The notes: generated by a model from the sequence alone, not told the origin. 64,000 bases of DNA from Sulfurospirillum cavolei (GCF_000813325.1 NZ_BBQE01000004.1); one strand, 5' to 3'; positions 8,065 to 17,387 are shown, numbered from the stretch's first letter. Made by a program: numbers and translations.

Positions 8065-8685
8065 TTACGGTAATAAACGTGCGATATTTTCCTCTATCGT
8101 ATCGTTTTTATACACGGCACTGATCACCGAATACATCGCGATGTCGTAGGAACGTAAAAGGGGAATCGTGTCGGGAGTGATACCGCCGATAGCGCAAATC
8201 GGTACGTTAATGACCTTTTTGGCTTCACCGAGCACGGTATGCGGAACAACGATAGAGTTTGGCTTCGTCGGAGAGGGAAAAAACGAACCGAACGCGACGT
8301 AATCTGCTCCCAGCGAAGCGTAATGAAGCGCTCGTGCAATATCGCCGTAACACGATATGCCGATGATTTTATCGTTTCCCAAAAGTGCCCTTGCTTCTTC
8401 GTAACTCACGTCGTCTTGCCCGACATGTAAGCCGTCCGCGTTGATGCGATGCGCCAATTCCAAACGATCGTCTATGATGAAAACCGCTTCGTAAAGATCG
8501 CACAGAGCTTGAAGGCGACGGCATGTTTTTTCCGCCGCTTCGTCGCTTGCGTATTTGTCGCGGTATTGAATCACTTTGACGCCGCATTTTAACACGCGCT
8601 CCATTTGCTCTAAAATCGTCTCTTCGGGAGTCAACGTAGCGTCCGTTAAGACGTAAAGTCCGTTTAAAAGGGATTTATCGATCAT
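8065..8685 (-). CDS. thiE: Thiamine-phosphate synthase
   Basis: ThiE joins the pyrimidine pyrophosphate and thiazole phosphate halves to make thiamine monophosphate in the cytoplasm. The 206-residue TIM-barrel protein shows the family blocks in order: GLYVLTD, VQYRDK, a DDR loop in IIDDRLELA, DGLHVGQDD, GISCYG, GSFFPSPTKPN and ICAIGGITP. Length is normal. The start has AGAGGT upstream. The in-gene ACATGTAA word is placed exactly on the conserved Leu-His-Val-Gly-Gln of the active-site region. Confidence 0.95.
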   Translation of the reverse strand: MIDKSLLNGLYVLTDATLTPEETILEQMERVLKCGVKVIQYRDKYASDEAAEKTCRRLQALCDLYEAVFIIDDRLELAHRINADGLHVGQDDVSYEEARALLGNDKIIGISCYGDIARALHYASLGADYVAFGSFFPSPTKPNSIVVPHTVLGEAKKVINVPICAIGGITPDTIPLLRSYDIAMYSVISAVYKNDTIEENIARLLP

Positions 8686-8733
8686 GCAAACCTCTTGCGT
8701 TTTTAAAAGAGATTGTACAGATAAAACCTTAAA

Positions 8734-8764
8734 TTGCCCAAGCTTTGCGACACGGCTCGGGCAA
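8734..8764 (-). terminator. Terminator hairpin after the frameshifted chemoreceptor gene
   Basis: TTGCCCAAGC and GCTCGGGCAA form a ten-base stem with one G-T pair, located between the chemoreceptor stop and the thiE start. On the minus strand it is followed by a T-rich run, as expected of an intrinsic terminator. Confidence 0.55.
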
Positions 8765-8778
8765 AAGCGTTCAAAACG

Positions 8779-10658
8779 TTACGAGCGAAACTTGCTAAGC
8801 TCGTTATTGAGATTTTCGGTCATCGCATGCAAATGATCGCTTGCTTGCGAAACATTATCGATGCTAGCGACGTTTTCTTTTGAAATCGCGTTAATCTTTT
8901 CGATTTCGACGACGATGTGCTTGATCTTGTCGGATGTACCGATAAAATCGTTCACCGTATCGCGGCTTTGTGCGATCGTCGAATGAATAATTTCCGAGAC
9001 GTTATTCATCCCCTTTTGCAGATTTTCCGTCACGACGGCGAGGGCTTGTACTTCATGCACGTTTTGCGCAATGTCGGTGTTCGCATCCATGATGGATTGT
9101 ACCACGACGTTGATCGTCGCATCGATTTCGACCAAGCTTTTTTGCGTGCGTTCTGCTAGTTTTCGCACCTCATCGGCAACGACGGCAAACCCTCTTCCGT
9201 GTTCTCCCGCCCGAGCGGCTTCAATCGCAGCATTGAGCGCCAAAAGGTTGGTCTGGTCGGCAATATCGCGGATAATATTGAGTACCTCTTTGACCTCGTT
9301 GGCGTTGTGGCTGACCGTGTTCAGTCTTTCGGCAAGGTTTTGTTCCTTGCTTGCCGTCGTTCGCATCGTATCTTCGAGCTGTTCGACTTGCTCTTTGACT
9401 TCGACGATATTATGTTGCGTACGACTCAATGCCTCTTGCGAATCTTGCGCTTTGACGACGGAATTTTCAAGGCTTTTGACCAGAGCGATGCCCTCTTCTT
9501 TCGTGTTTTCCGTTATTTTGGATTCGGTCTCGACATTGCGAACGACTTCCAACGCCGTACGTGAAAGCTCTTCCGAAATCGAGGCGTTTTCGTTGCTAAT
9601 CGCTTTGGACTTTTTGACGATGTCATGCAACTTTTCGATAAAAGCGTTAATATTGCGCGATACGACCGCAAATTCGTCGTTAGAGTTGACATGTAAGCGA
9701 TGGCGCAAGTCGCCTTGAGACGATGAAAGCTCCTCCACGACCGCATTGAGCCGATCGACGGGGCGAAGCAAGATACGAATCAGCACGATCATCGTTGCGA
9801 CGCTCAACGCCAACATCACAAGCCCGAGCAATGCCAACTCTTTGACTTGCGTGTCTAAAAAAGCGTAAGCGACCTGTTTATCGAAACTAATCGCGGGTAG
9901 CCATCCCGTCTCTTTAGACGTTTTGAACGCAAAGATTTTTGAAGAACCTTTATCGTCGTATGACCAGTCCTTCGTTTTTGGCACGAACCGCCTCGGCGAT
10001 AGAAGGTGCCGTACTTTTCAGCTCTTTTCCGAGCATAGTGGAATTTGGGTGCGCGATAAAAATACCTTTGGTATCCGTTAGCATCCCGAAACCGCCGTTG
10101 AAATTAATGTTGGCGATCGCTTGGGTGAGCGCATCGAGCGAAATATCTAAAATAACCGCTCCGACGAAGGTTTTATCTTTAAAAATCGGTGCCATCACCG
10201 AAACGACCAATTTTTGGGTCGTCGCATCGATATACGCATCCGTTACGCCCGATTTTCCCGAAGCTTTGACGCTCTTGTACCACTCGCGCACCCTCGGATC
10301 GTATCCCTCGGGCAACTTGGTTCCGCTTCCCGTCATCGCGCTTCCGTCTTCAAGCCCTACCGTCGTATCGAATCCCCCCCAAAGTCTTCGTCGTCTCTTG
10401 CAAAATCGTGCGAATTTGTAAGCTATCCATAATCTCGACGTCCGTCAAATAGCGTGCCGTACTCTCCATGGTGCTTTTTTTACCCGACGCCCAACTGTCG
10501 ATGAAATCCGTCAGCGATCGAGACGCCATGCTTAAACTGCTTTCAATTTGTATAACGCTGTTTTTTTTCGTATCCAAATAGCTGATCAAACTAAACAGAC
10601 TCAAACTTAAAAACATTAAAACGGAAATACCGAGAATTATTTTGATCTTAAACGACAT
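8779..10658 (-). pseudogene. Methyl-accepting chemotaxis protein with two frameshifts
   Basis: Three reading frames together make a complete chemoreceptor of about 625 residues. The first piece (10658 to about 10370) starts MSFKIKIILG with a membrane helix and AGAGGAAA upstream. The second (about 10370 to 9960) is a Cache ligand-binding region with ITxxHPN-like elements. The third (about 9984 to 8779) has the second membrane helix, HAMP and the signalling hairpin with NLLALNAAIEAARAGEHGRGFAVVADEVRKLAERT split over its two arms. The first shift is in a run of seven G on the coding strand (10374-10380), where six would keep the frame. The second is near 9970. Either real decay or assembly indels would explain it; without both shifts it would be an ordinary periplasmic-ligand receptor. 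Confidence 0.8.
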
Positions 10659-10784
10659 GTGTTTTCCTCTCTTGCGATCTCGTTACGTGACATTATAGGC
10701 TAAAATAGTCCTCATATTTTACACTCAATTGCTCACTTTTTGCCCATAATGGGCGTAACCGTTTTGCAACCGATAGCGTTTATA

Positions 10785-12020
10785 CTAAGATGAAAGAGGA
10801 AGAGTGCGTCCTTGGAAAGGTTTAAATCCCAACTTTTCGCATACCAAGAAAAGTGCGGGTATATCGTCTAAAAGCGTTATAAAGTGAAAGCCCATCGTTT
10901 TACATGTAAGCAGAACATGCTCCAACAACAACGCTTCAATGCCTTGATGTAAAAATGTCTCGTCAACCACCAAAGCCTCTAAAACAGCGCTTTTTTGAGC
11001 CGTTACGAGTGAGCTATGGTGCGATAGCTGAAGCATTCCGACCACTTCGTCTTCGTGCGTTGCGACATAAAGTGCGCCCAAACGCTCCTCGTGTATCCAA
11101 GCACTCAAAAGATCCAAAGATGCGTGTGGAAGAAGTCGAACTAAAGCGTCGATGTCTTCAACTTTGGCACGCCTTACTTCGGAAGATAAAGGCTGATGCG
11201 TCGACTCATACGCAATGAGAATCTTTTTACGCTCGATGCCCCAGCGATACCCGCTCATCGCACCGCTTTTAGCGATCACGCGGTGGCACGGGATGAGATA
11301 GCCGATGTGGTTTTTCCCGATGGCACTAGCAACCGCTCGCACGGCATTGGGCTTGTCGATGTAATTGGCGATGTCTTGGTAGGTCGCGATCACGCCGTTG
11401 GGGAGATTTAACAACGCTTTCCACACGTTGACTTGAAGGTTCGTTCCCTTGACCAAAAGGTTGTATTTTTTATTTTTCAGAAAAATATTTTCCAAATAAC
11501 GCTGGGCTTTACCATCGTCATGCACCAAATTTGCATTTTCCCACAGCTCTTGAAAGCGCTTAAAAATCGCCTCTTGGTTCTGGTCGATAAAACCTAAAAA
11601 ACAGATGCCTTTATCGGTGTAAGCGATCAACGCTTGCCCAAAAGGGGTAAGCCCAAAACCGTACGTGATGGTGACGTCTTTTCCCTTTTCGCGCCACTCC
11701 TTAGGCGTCACGCCGATCAAATTTACAAACAGTTCATGCAACCGACTCACACTGGAAAGCCCGATGTCAAGGCTACTGTCCAAAATGGACTTGGACTCCT
11801 TGATGTGCTCTTTGGCGTAATTAAGCGTCACCGAGTGCAAAAACTGCTTGGGTGTCACTCCCACGTACTCTTTGAAAACCCTGATAAAGTGGTACTTACT
11901 CATACCGATACGCTCAGCGATCACGTCGATGGAGGGCTGTTCTTTGAAATGCGCATCGATGTATTTGATCGCTTTTTCAATTAATTGATAATTCCCATGC
12001 AATGCTTCGATCTCTTTCAT
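10785..12020 (-). CDS. AraC regulator / O6-methylguanine-DNA methyltransferase / GNAT fusion
   Basis: This 411-residue protein has three parts. Residues 1-110 are an AraC-type helix-turn-helix pair (SKYHFIRVFKEYVGVTPKQF). Residues 120-275 are an Ada/Ogt-type alkyltransferase with the active-site PCHRVI and downstream SGYRWGIERK. Residues 285-411 are a GNAT acetyltransferase-like domain. It resembles Ada, which repairs O6-alkylguanine and activates repair genes, but lacks the N-terminal zinc phosphotriester domain. The start at 12020 is chosen because GGAGG lies just upstream; ATG 12038 would add six residues. The acetyltransferase fusion is unusual for Ada. Repeat copy C lies directly upstream. 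Confidence 0.85.
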   Translation of the reverse strand: MKEIEALHGNYQLIEKAIKYIDAHFKEQPSIDVIAERIGMSKYHFIRVFKEYVGVTPKQFLHSVTLNYAKEHIKESKSILDSSLDIGLSSVSRLHELFVNLIGVTPKEWREKGKDVTITYGFGLTPFGQALIAYTDKGICFLGFIDQNQEAIFKRFQELWENANLVHDDGKAQRYLENIFLKNKKYNLLVKGTNLQVNVWKALLNLPNGVIATYQDIANYIDKPNAVRAVASAIGKNHIGYLIPCHRVIAKSGAMSGYRWGIERKKILIAYESTHQPLSSEVRRAKVEDIDALVRLLPHASLDLLSAWIHEERLGALYVATHEDEVVGMLQLSHHSSLVTAQKSAVLEALVVDETFLHQGIEALLLEHVLLTCKTMGFHFITLLDDIPALFLVCEKLGFKPFQGRTLPLSS

Positions 12021-12046
12021 GACACCCTCCTCTATCATTTTTTTAC

Positions 12047-12092
12047 TTTTGACACGCCTTTAAAGCAAAGCTCTAAAGGCTACGTTAACACG
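12047..12092 (-). repeat. Multi-hairpin repeat element, partial copy C
   Basis: Read on the minus strand, this copy has GTGTTAACGTAG, then the H4 stem CCTTTAGAGC/GCTTTAAAGG with a TTT loop, then GCGTGTCAAAA. The twelve-base constant word is identical to copy A, and the stem differs at most positions but still pairs. H1-H3 are absent. It lies between the glyA stop and the AraC-MGMT start, so it could end glyA transcription or act in the leader of the next gene. Confidence 0.65.
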
Positions 12093-12114
12093 ATACGTTT
12101 TGCAAAAAGTCTAT

Positions 12115-13428
12115 TTAATACGTCGCACTTTCGTACACTTTAAAGTTTGCCAAAAGTGCCATCAGCTCTTTTTTGATCTTTACATGTAACGTTTTGGTGT
12201 GAATATTATCCAAAACATCGCAAATTTTATGTGCTATGAACGTAAACTCTTCTTCTTTCATTCCCAGCGTCGTGAGTGCCGCCGAACCGATGCGCACGCC
12301 TGAAGTGAGTGCCGCACTGCGGGTATCGTTTGGAACGCTGTTTTTATTGACCGTGATACCTGCGTTCTCTAACGCCTTGCTCGCTTCATCGCCCGAATAG
12401 TCTTTGTTCAGTAATGATACCAAAATCAAGTGGTTATCCGTTCCTCCACTGACCAAATCAAAACCCCGCTCAAGCATCACCTCGCCCAAAACGCTGGCAT
12501 TGCGTTTGACTTGCTGTGCGTATGCTTTCCACGATGGGTCTAGCACTTCGCCAAATGCCACGGCTTTTGCTGCGATGACATGCAAAAGTGGTCCACCTTG
12601 AAGGGCAGGAAAAACAGCAGAGTTGATCTTTTTCGCCAACGCTTCATCGTTGGTCATAATCACACCGCCTCTTGGACCGCGCAACGTTTTGTGCGTCGTG
12701 GAAGTGACCACATGGGCGTAAGGAAACGGACTCATATGCTCACCTGCGGCGACCAAACCCGCGATGTGCGCGATGTCGGCAAATAAAATCGCGTCGACCG
12801 CGTCCGCGATCTCTCTAAACTTAGCAAAGTCAAGCTCTCTTGCATACGCCGAAGCACCGCAAACGATCATTTTAGGTTTAACGATTTTGGCGATTTCCAT
12901 GACTTTATCGTAGTCGATCACACCCTGCGCATTCACGCCGTACGAAAACGCTTGGTAATTTTTACCCGAGAAGCTCACTTTCGCACCGTGCGTTAAGTGT
13001 CCACCTTGTTGCAAGTCCATACCGAGCAGTTTGTCACCTGCTTGAAGTAACGCCGCATACACCGCGCCATTGGCTTGACTTCCCGAATGAGGTTGCACAT
13101 TGGCATAGGTGCATCCAAAAATTGCGCAGAGTCTATCAATCGCAAGCTGTTCGATCTCATCGGCAAACGCGCAACCGTTGTAGTAGCGTTTTTGCGGATA
13201 ACCTTCCGCGTATTTGTTGGTAAAAATACTCCCCGTTGCTTCCATCACGGCAGGTGAGGTAAAATTCTCACTCGCGATCATCTCAAGATGCGTGGCCTGC
13301 CTCTCATACTCGTGCTGAAGAATCTCAAATACTTTCGCATCCGCCGTTGCTAAACGATCGTTTTTAATGTAGCTTATTGTCTCTCCTTTGGCTTGATGAA
13401 AGAAGTGTAGCAGCCTTGAAAAATTCAT
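12115..13428 (-). CDS. glyA: Serine hydroxymethyltransferase
   Basis: GlyA interconverts serine and glycine with tetrahydrofolate, supplying one-carbon units in the cytoplasm. The PLP lysine is in TTTHKTLRGPRGG-like form (VVTSTTHKTLRGPRGG here). HLEMIASENF, the NVQPHSGSQAN block and GGHLTHG are all present. The ATG at 13428 gives 437 residues, about 20 more than the family. No Shine-Dalgarno precedes it, whereas AAAGGAGAG lies inside the ORF near residue 15 with no ATG, GTG or TTG at normal distance after it, so the true start is uncertain. An ACATGTAA word near the 3' end is read as Leu-His-Val. Confidence 0.93.
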   Translation of the reverse strand: MNFSRLLHFFHQAKGETISYIKNDRLATADAKVFEILQHEYERQATHLEMIASENFTSPAVMEATGSIFTNKYAEGYPQKRYYNGCAFADEIEQLAIDRLCAIFGCTYANVQPHSGSQANGAVYAALLQAGDKLLGMDLQQGGHLTHGAKVSFSGKNYQAFSYGVNAQGVIDYDKVMEIAKIVKPKMIVCGASAYARELDFAKFREIADAVDAILFADIAHIAGLVAAGEHMSPFPYAHVVTSTTHKTLRGPRGGVIMTNDEALAKKINSAVFPALQGGPLLHVIAAKAVAFGEVLDPSWKAYAQQVKRNASVLGEVMLERGFDLVSGGTDNHLILVSLLNKDYSGDEASKALENAGITVNKNSVPNDTRSAALTSGVRIGSAALTTLGMKEEEFTFIAHKICDVLDNIHTKTLHVKIKKELMALLANFKVYESATY

Positions 13429-13430
13429 TC

Positions 13431-13475
13431 AATCCAAAAATTGCCCTCTTTGAACGCGAAAGCAATTTTTGGATT
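13431..13475. promoter_or_regulatory. Perfect 14-bp hairpin in the glyA leader
   Basis: AATCCAAAAATTGC and its exact complement are separated by 17 bases, immediately upstream of the first glyA ATG and within the divergent promoter region shared with the gene at 13530. It could be an attenuator or leader structure in glyA mRNA or an operator for both genes. Confidence 0.5.
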
Positions 13476-13529
13476 GTCCCGATTGTTTGATTTGATTAGA
13501 ATGGCGCCACACCAATTCAAAGGAGTGCC

Positions 13530-14003
13530 ATGAGACACCGAACAAAAACACACCAATTAACGCAAGAGCAGATCGAAGCGCTCTTTGAAAGAGCCCTTGT
13601 CGGAAGGCTTGGATGCATCAGAGCAGACGGTTATCCGTATGTCGTGCCCATGCATTTTATCTACACATCACACGCACTCTACATGCACGGACTGCCCAAA
13701 GGACAAAAGATACAAAGCATCAAAGCCAATGCAAACGTCTGTTTTGAGATCGATGAAATGCTTTCATTGTTGGATCACGATGTACAAAACCCTTGCGATG
13801 TTAATACCGAATTTAACAGCATCATCGTTCAAGGCGAAGCGCATATCGTAGAAAATCCTGATGAAAAAAAAGAAGCCTTGGCAAAAATCGTAGCAAAATT
13901 CACACCGCACTTGGCAGATAAAGAACTCCCCGAAAAGATGATCAATGGAACCGCCGTCATCCGAATCGACATCAAAGAGTGCGTGGGGCGCTACTACCGC
14001 TAA
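13530..14003 (+). CDS. NimA/pyridoxamine-oxidase-like flavin-binding protein
   Basis: This 157-residue protein has the split-barrel fold of the pyridoxamine-5'-phosphate oxidase-like superfamily (NimA type). The signature is the N-terminal helix followed by VGRLGCIRADGYPYVVPMHF, and a small glycine-rich segment MHGLPKGQK that would contact flavin phosphate. Members bind FMN or heme and some reduce nitro compounds. The start has AAAGGAG at ideal spacing. A TAGAAT -10 candidate lies at 13497-13502. It is divergent from glyA. Substrate unknown. Confidence 0.8.
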   Translation: MRHRTKTHQLTQEQIEALFERALVGRLGCIRADGYPYVVPMHFIYTSHALYMHGLPKGQKIQSIKANANVCFEIDEMLSLLDHDVQNPCDVNTEFNSIIVQGEAHIVENPDEKKEALAKIVAKFTPHLADKELPEKMINGTAVIRIDIKECVGRYYR

Positions 14004-14263
14004 AGATGAGGCGTAACACATAAGGACAGATGCTTTATTATTATGTTAAACTCTCTCCAGAATTTTTGCATCGCTAATGACAAATTTATGCACATAATTG
14101 TCAGAAGTGAGAGGTAAAGATGATAGGCTACGTTAATAAAATTGGACAATAAATCTTTTTACATGTAAAGAATAAATCAACACCAATGGAATTAAATTAT
14201 AGGCTTTATCAAAAGGTGGCGTTAGCTAGACAATGTGAGTAAAATCAAAAAAAGAGAACCAAA

Positions 14264-14854
14264 ATGGATAAAACAACACCACAACTCAAACCCATGAGTA
14301 ATAGAATGTTTTTTACAGTGCTTTTGCTTACTTTTACTGTTATTCCCACGCTCGTAATATCTATTTGGTTTTTCTCTACTTGGTCACCATTTGACACTAC
14401 TCCTATCAAAATTCCTATAGATTTGAGCAAAGCAGGTAGTGTGGTAGAAGTAGAGATGAGGGCATGGGGAAAGGTGCATTATAAGGTTGACTTGGATTTT
14501 ATCTTTAAAAGCCACAAGGAAGATAATGGAACGGATTATAAGAAATTATTGAATATTTTAGGTGATAGAACTTATGATCCGCGCACAGGTGTAACAACCA
14601 AAACAGGTGCTGAAATTCCCATTAAATTGACAATTTTTAAATTAGACCATAGAGATGCCAGGACGGCAATATTTGATGAAAGCTTTATTACCAAAGGAAG
14701 AGACTATTGGGGCTCCTATGACATGGGAAGAGTCTTGAGTGCCTTTTCTTTAGAACATGGGAAATTTATTATAAGAGTTGAAAACTTAGAGGGTTTTCAA
14801 GAGTTCGCAGATAGAAAAGTTAATGTAACTATCTATAGACCTGGCATAAAATAA
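14264..14854 (+). CDS. Hypothetical single-pass membrane protein, low GC
   Basis: This 196-residue protein has one N-terminal membrane helix (about residues 18-38) and a soluble, beta-rich domain outside. I do not recognise it firmly; the pattern of a DUF5625-like domain is possible. The coding sequence and the gap before it (14004-14263, in which I see no gene, only a TTACATGTAA at 14159) are clearly more AT-rich than the neighbours. That suggests a gene acquired later. The start lacks a strong Shine-Dalgarno. No partner gene is evident. Confidence 0.55.
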   Translation: MDKTTPQLKPMSNRMFFTVLLLTFTVIPTLVISIWFFSTWSPFDTTPIKIPIDLSKAGSVVEVEMRAWGKVHYKVDLDFIFKSHKEDNGTDYKKLLNILGDRTYDPRTGVTTKTGAEIPIKLTIFKLDHRDARTAIFDESFITKGRDYWGSYDMGRVLSAFSLEHGKFIIRVENLEGFQEFADRKVNVTIYRPGIK

Positions 14855-14975
14855 TATAAAGGAGGAATAAAAGGGCTAATCTTTTAACTCTTGCCCTCTC
14901 TTCTTTTATTTACATGTAAAAACTTTTTGAGTTTGCCTATCATTTTAAGCCTTTTCTAATCTGAGTTGTTTTAAC

Positions 14976-14995
14976 ATATGAGCAGTTGTTCATAT
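14976..14995. promoter_or_regulatory. ArsR/SmtB-type 9-2-9 operator upstream of cadC
   Basis: ATATGAGCA and TGTTCATAT flank a GT dinucleotide, an imperfect palindrome with eight of nine bases matching. This is the known layout of SmtB/CadC/CzrA operators and lies 31 bases before the regulator's ATG, so autorepression relieved by metal is likely. The half-site TGAACA recurs just downstream. Confidence 0.75.
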
Positions 14996-15025
14996 GAACA
15001 GTTATACATTTTAAAGGAGCATGCA

Positions 15026-15403
15026 ATGGGTGATGAATTTTGCAGTTGCGACATAGTGCACGAAAACGTCATCGAAATGGTGAAGAAGAAAATGCCGCAA
15101 GAGGAAAAACTTTACGACCTCGCCGAGCTTTTTAAGGTTTTTGGAGACACAACGCGCGTGAAGATCATCTCGGCTCTGTTTGAAGCAGAACTGTGCGTGT
15201 GCGACATCGCAGAACTCTTACATATGACGCAGTCTGCCATCTCACACCAGCTCCGTGTCCTTCGTCAAGCGCGTCTTGTTAAGCACCGCAAAGAGGGAAA
15301 AGTCGTCTTTTATTCGCTCGATGACGAACACATCAAAAACATTTTCAACCAAGGCTTAGAACACATTTTAGAACCACGAGGATTTGAGTATGCACTTCAG
15401 TGA
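15026..15403 (+). CDS. cadC: CadC-like metal-responsive ArsR/SmtB repressor
   Basis: This 125-residue winged-helix repressor senses thiol-loving metals and controls the adjoining efflux ATPase. The recognition helix is in MTQSAISHQLRVLRQARLVKHRKEG. CadC-type metal ligands are visible: Cys57 and Cys59 in ELCVCD, plus N-terminal Cys6 and Cys8, indicating Cd(II)/Pb(II)/Zn(II) sensing through a Cys4 site. ATG 15026 has AAAGGAG at good spacing; an upstream ATG at 14978 lies inside the operator and is rejected. Its 3' end overlaps cadA by 14 bases. Confidence 0.88.
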   Translation: MGDEFCSCDIVHENVIEMVKKKMPQEEKLYDLAELFKVFGDTTRVKIISALFEAELCVCDIAELLHMTQSAISHQLRVLRQARLVKHRKEGKVVFYSLDDEHIKNIFNQGLEHILEPRGFEYALQ

Positions 15404-17387
15404 AAAAGCACCCCAGACATGCGACGCGACAACGGGAAGTTGTTGTAGCAGATGCCAACCCATCGTCCCAGATCATGCTCATCACGACCATGATCACGAT
15501 GAACACGACCACCACCACGGTTTAGGTGATTCGAGTTTAAAAGAGATGCTCACGTCGTGGCATTTCATCACGTTTTGCATCGGTGCGGTGCTTTTTATCG
15601 CCGCTGTTTTGATGGACGAAAGTCATCCTTGGCTGTTTTGGACATACTTGCTTAGCTTCTTTTTAGTCGGCGGCGAGATTCTCTACATGGCGGTTACTAA
15701 CCTTTTTAAAGGGCATGTTTTCGATGAAAACTTTTTGATGGGACTTGCAACCGTGGGTGCGTTTAGCATCGGGGAATACCCTGAGGGTGTTGCCGTGATG
15801 CTTTTTTTCAGAGTCGGTGAATTTTTCCAAGACCTAGCGGTCGATCGTTCTCGCAAGTCTATTACCCAGTTGATGGACATTCGTCCCGATTTTGCCAATC
15901 TTCAAAGCGAAGATGGTGAGCAAAAAGTCAATCCAAGCGACGTGACACTTGGTAGTCGCATCATCGTACGACCCGGAGAGAAAATCCCACTCGATGGCAC
16001 TATCATCGAAGGGCGTTCCACACTTGATACCTCAGCATTGACAGGCGAATCTTTGCCCAAAGAAGTGGGTGTCGGCAGTGACGTACTCTCAGGAACCATC
16101 AACAAAACAGGCGTCATCATCGTTGAGACAACCAAACTTTTTTCAGAATCCACCGTTTCAAAAATCTTAGACCTTGTGCAAAACGCAGGCGCTAAAAAAG
16201 CCAAAACAGAGCAATTTATCACGACGTTTGCGAAGTATTACACGCCTTTTGTCGTGATCTCCGCGGCATTACTTGCCTTTTTACCGCCACTTCTGATGCA
16301 AGACGCACTGTTAAGCGAGTGGTTTAGACGCTCGTTGGTTTTCCTTGTCGTTTCATGCCCGTGCGCATTGGTCGTTTCCATTCCACTGAGTTTCTTTGGA
16401 GGCATCGGCGGTGCGTCTAAAAACGGCATCTTGGTCAAAGGTGGTAACTTTCTTGAAGCGCTCAACCGTGTCGATACCGTCGTGTTTGATAAAACAGGAA
16501 CGTTGACCAAAGGCTTTTTCAGTGTCACATCCGTTCGTGCACTTCACGGCAACAGTGAGATCGAAGTCTTACGCTTAGCGGCACTTGCGGAGATGCACTC
16601 CAACCACCCCATCGCGATCTCTATCAAGCGTGCGTACATTGATCCTTTGGAAGCGATTGTGAGCGATTATGAAGAGTTGGCGGGGTATGGTGTCAAAGCG
16701 ATCATCGATGGCAAAACCGTTCTTGCGGGCAATGCCAAACTGTTGGTCGAACATGCCATCGTTCATGAAGCGATCGACACACCTGATACAGTCGTGTATG
16801 TCGTAGTGGAGGGGCAACTCATCGGTTCTATCCTCATCGCCGATACGCCTAAGGAAGATAGCAAACAAGCTATCTTAGCACTTAAAGCACTGGGTATCCA
16901 AGACATCGTGATGCTCACGGGAGATAACCAAACCGCCGCCGATAAAGTCGCGCATGAACTTGGCATCACCCACGTTGAAGCCGAGCTTTTACCGCACCAA
17001 AAAGTGGAGAAACTGGAAGTGCTTATGGCGCAAAAAGCCGGCAAAGGCAAAACCGTCTTTGTGGGCGATGGTATCAACGATGCACCTGTTTTGGCACGCG
17101 CTGACATCGGCATTGCCATGGGAGGCGTTGGAAGTGACGCCGCGATTGAAGCCGCAGACATTGTCATTATGACCGACGAGATCAGCAAAGTCGCCACTGC
17201 GCTTAAAATCGCCCATAAAACCCACGCCATTGTGTGGCAAAATATCATCTTTGCTCTAGGTGTCAAAGGGGCTATTTTGATCATGGGAGCATTTGGAATC
17301 GCTACGATGTGGGAAGCCGTCTTTGGAGACGTCGGTGTTGCGCTCATCGCCGTACTCAACGCGACACGGGTTTTAACGCATAAATAA
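15390..17387 (+). CDS. cadA: P1B-2-type Zn/Cd/Pb efflux ATPase
   Basis: This 665-residue inner-membrane ATPase pumps Zn(II), Cd(II) or Pb(II) out of the cytoplasm. It shows the TGES-type actuator loop (LTGESLPKE), the CPCxxxxSxP membrane motif, the phosphorylation site DKTGTLTKG, the HP motif in SNHPIAIS, and GDGINDAPVL. The last helices carry N-x7-K and DVG, which define subclass P1B-2. The N-terminus has no GMTCxxC domain; instead it has a Cys cluster and a His/Asp-rich stretch (about residues 30-43) that probably binds metal. The ATG at 15390 overlaps cadC, implying translational coupling and the same metal-controlled promoter. Confidence 0.93.
   Translation: MHFSEKAPQTCDATTGSCCSRCQPIVPDHAHHDHDHDEHDHHHGLGDSSLKEMLTSWHFITFCIGAVLFIAAVLMDESHPWLFWTYLLSFFLVGGEILYMAVTNLFKGHVFDENFLMGLATVGAFSIGEYPEGVAVMLFFRVGEFFQDLAVDRSRKSITQLMDIRPDFANLQSEDGEQKVNPSDVTLGSRIIVRPGEKIPLDGTIIEGRSTLDTSALTGESLPKEVGVGSDVLSGTINKTGVIIVETTKLFSESTVSKILDLVQNAGAKKAKTEQFITTFAKYYTPFVVISAALLAFLPPLLMQDALLSEWFRRSLVFLVVSCPCALVVSIPLSFFGGIGGASKNGILVKGGNFLEALNRVDTVVFDKTGTLTKGFFSVTSVRALHGNSEIEVLRLAALAEMHSNHPIAISIKRAYIDPLEAIVSDYEELAGYGVKAIIDGKTVLAGNAKLLVEHAIVHEAIDTPDTVVYVVVEGQLIGSILIADTPKEDSKQAILALKALGIQDIVMLTGDNQTAADKVAHELGITHVEAELLPHQKVEKLEVLMAQKAGKGKTVFVGDGINDAPVLARADIGIAMGGVGSDAAIEAADIVIMTDEISKVATALKIAHKTHAIVWQNIIFALGVKGAILIMGAFGIATMWEAVFGDVGVALIAVLNATRVLTHK

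Noticed and set aside
10374..10380. G7 tract as a proven phase-variation switch
   Set aside because: Seven bases is short for high-frequency slippage and a second frameshift nearby would still break the gene.
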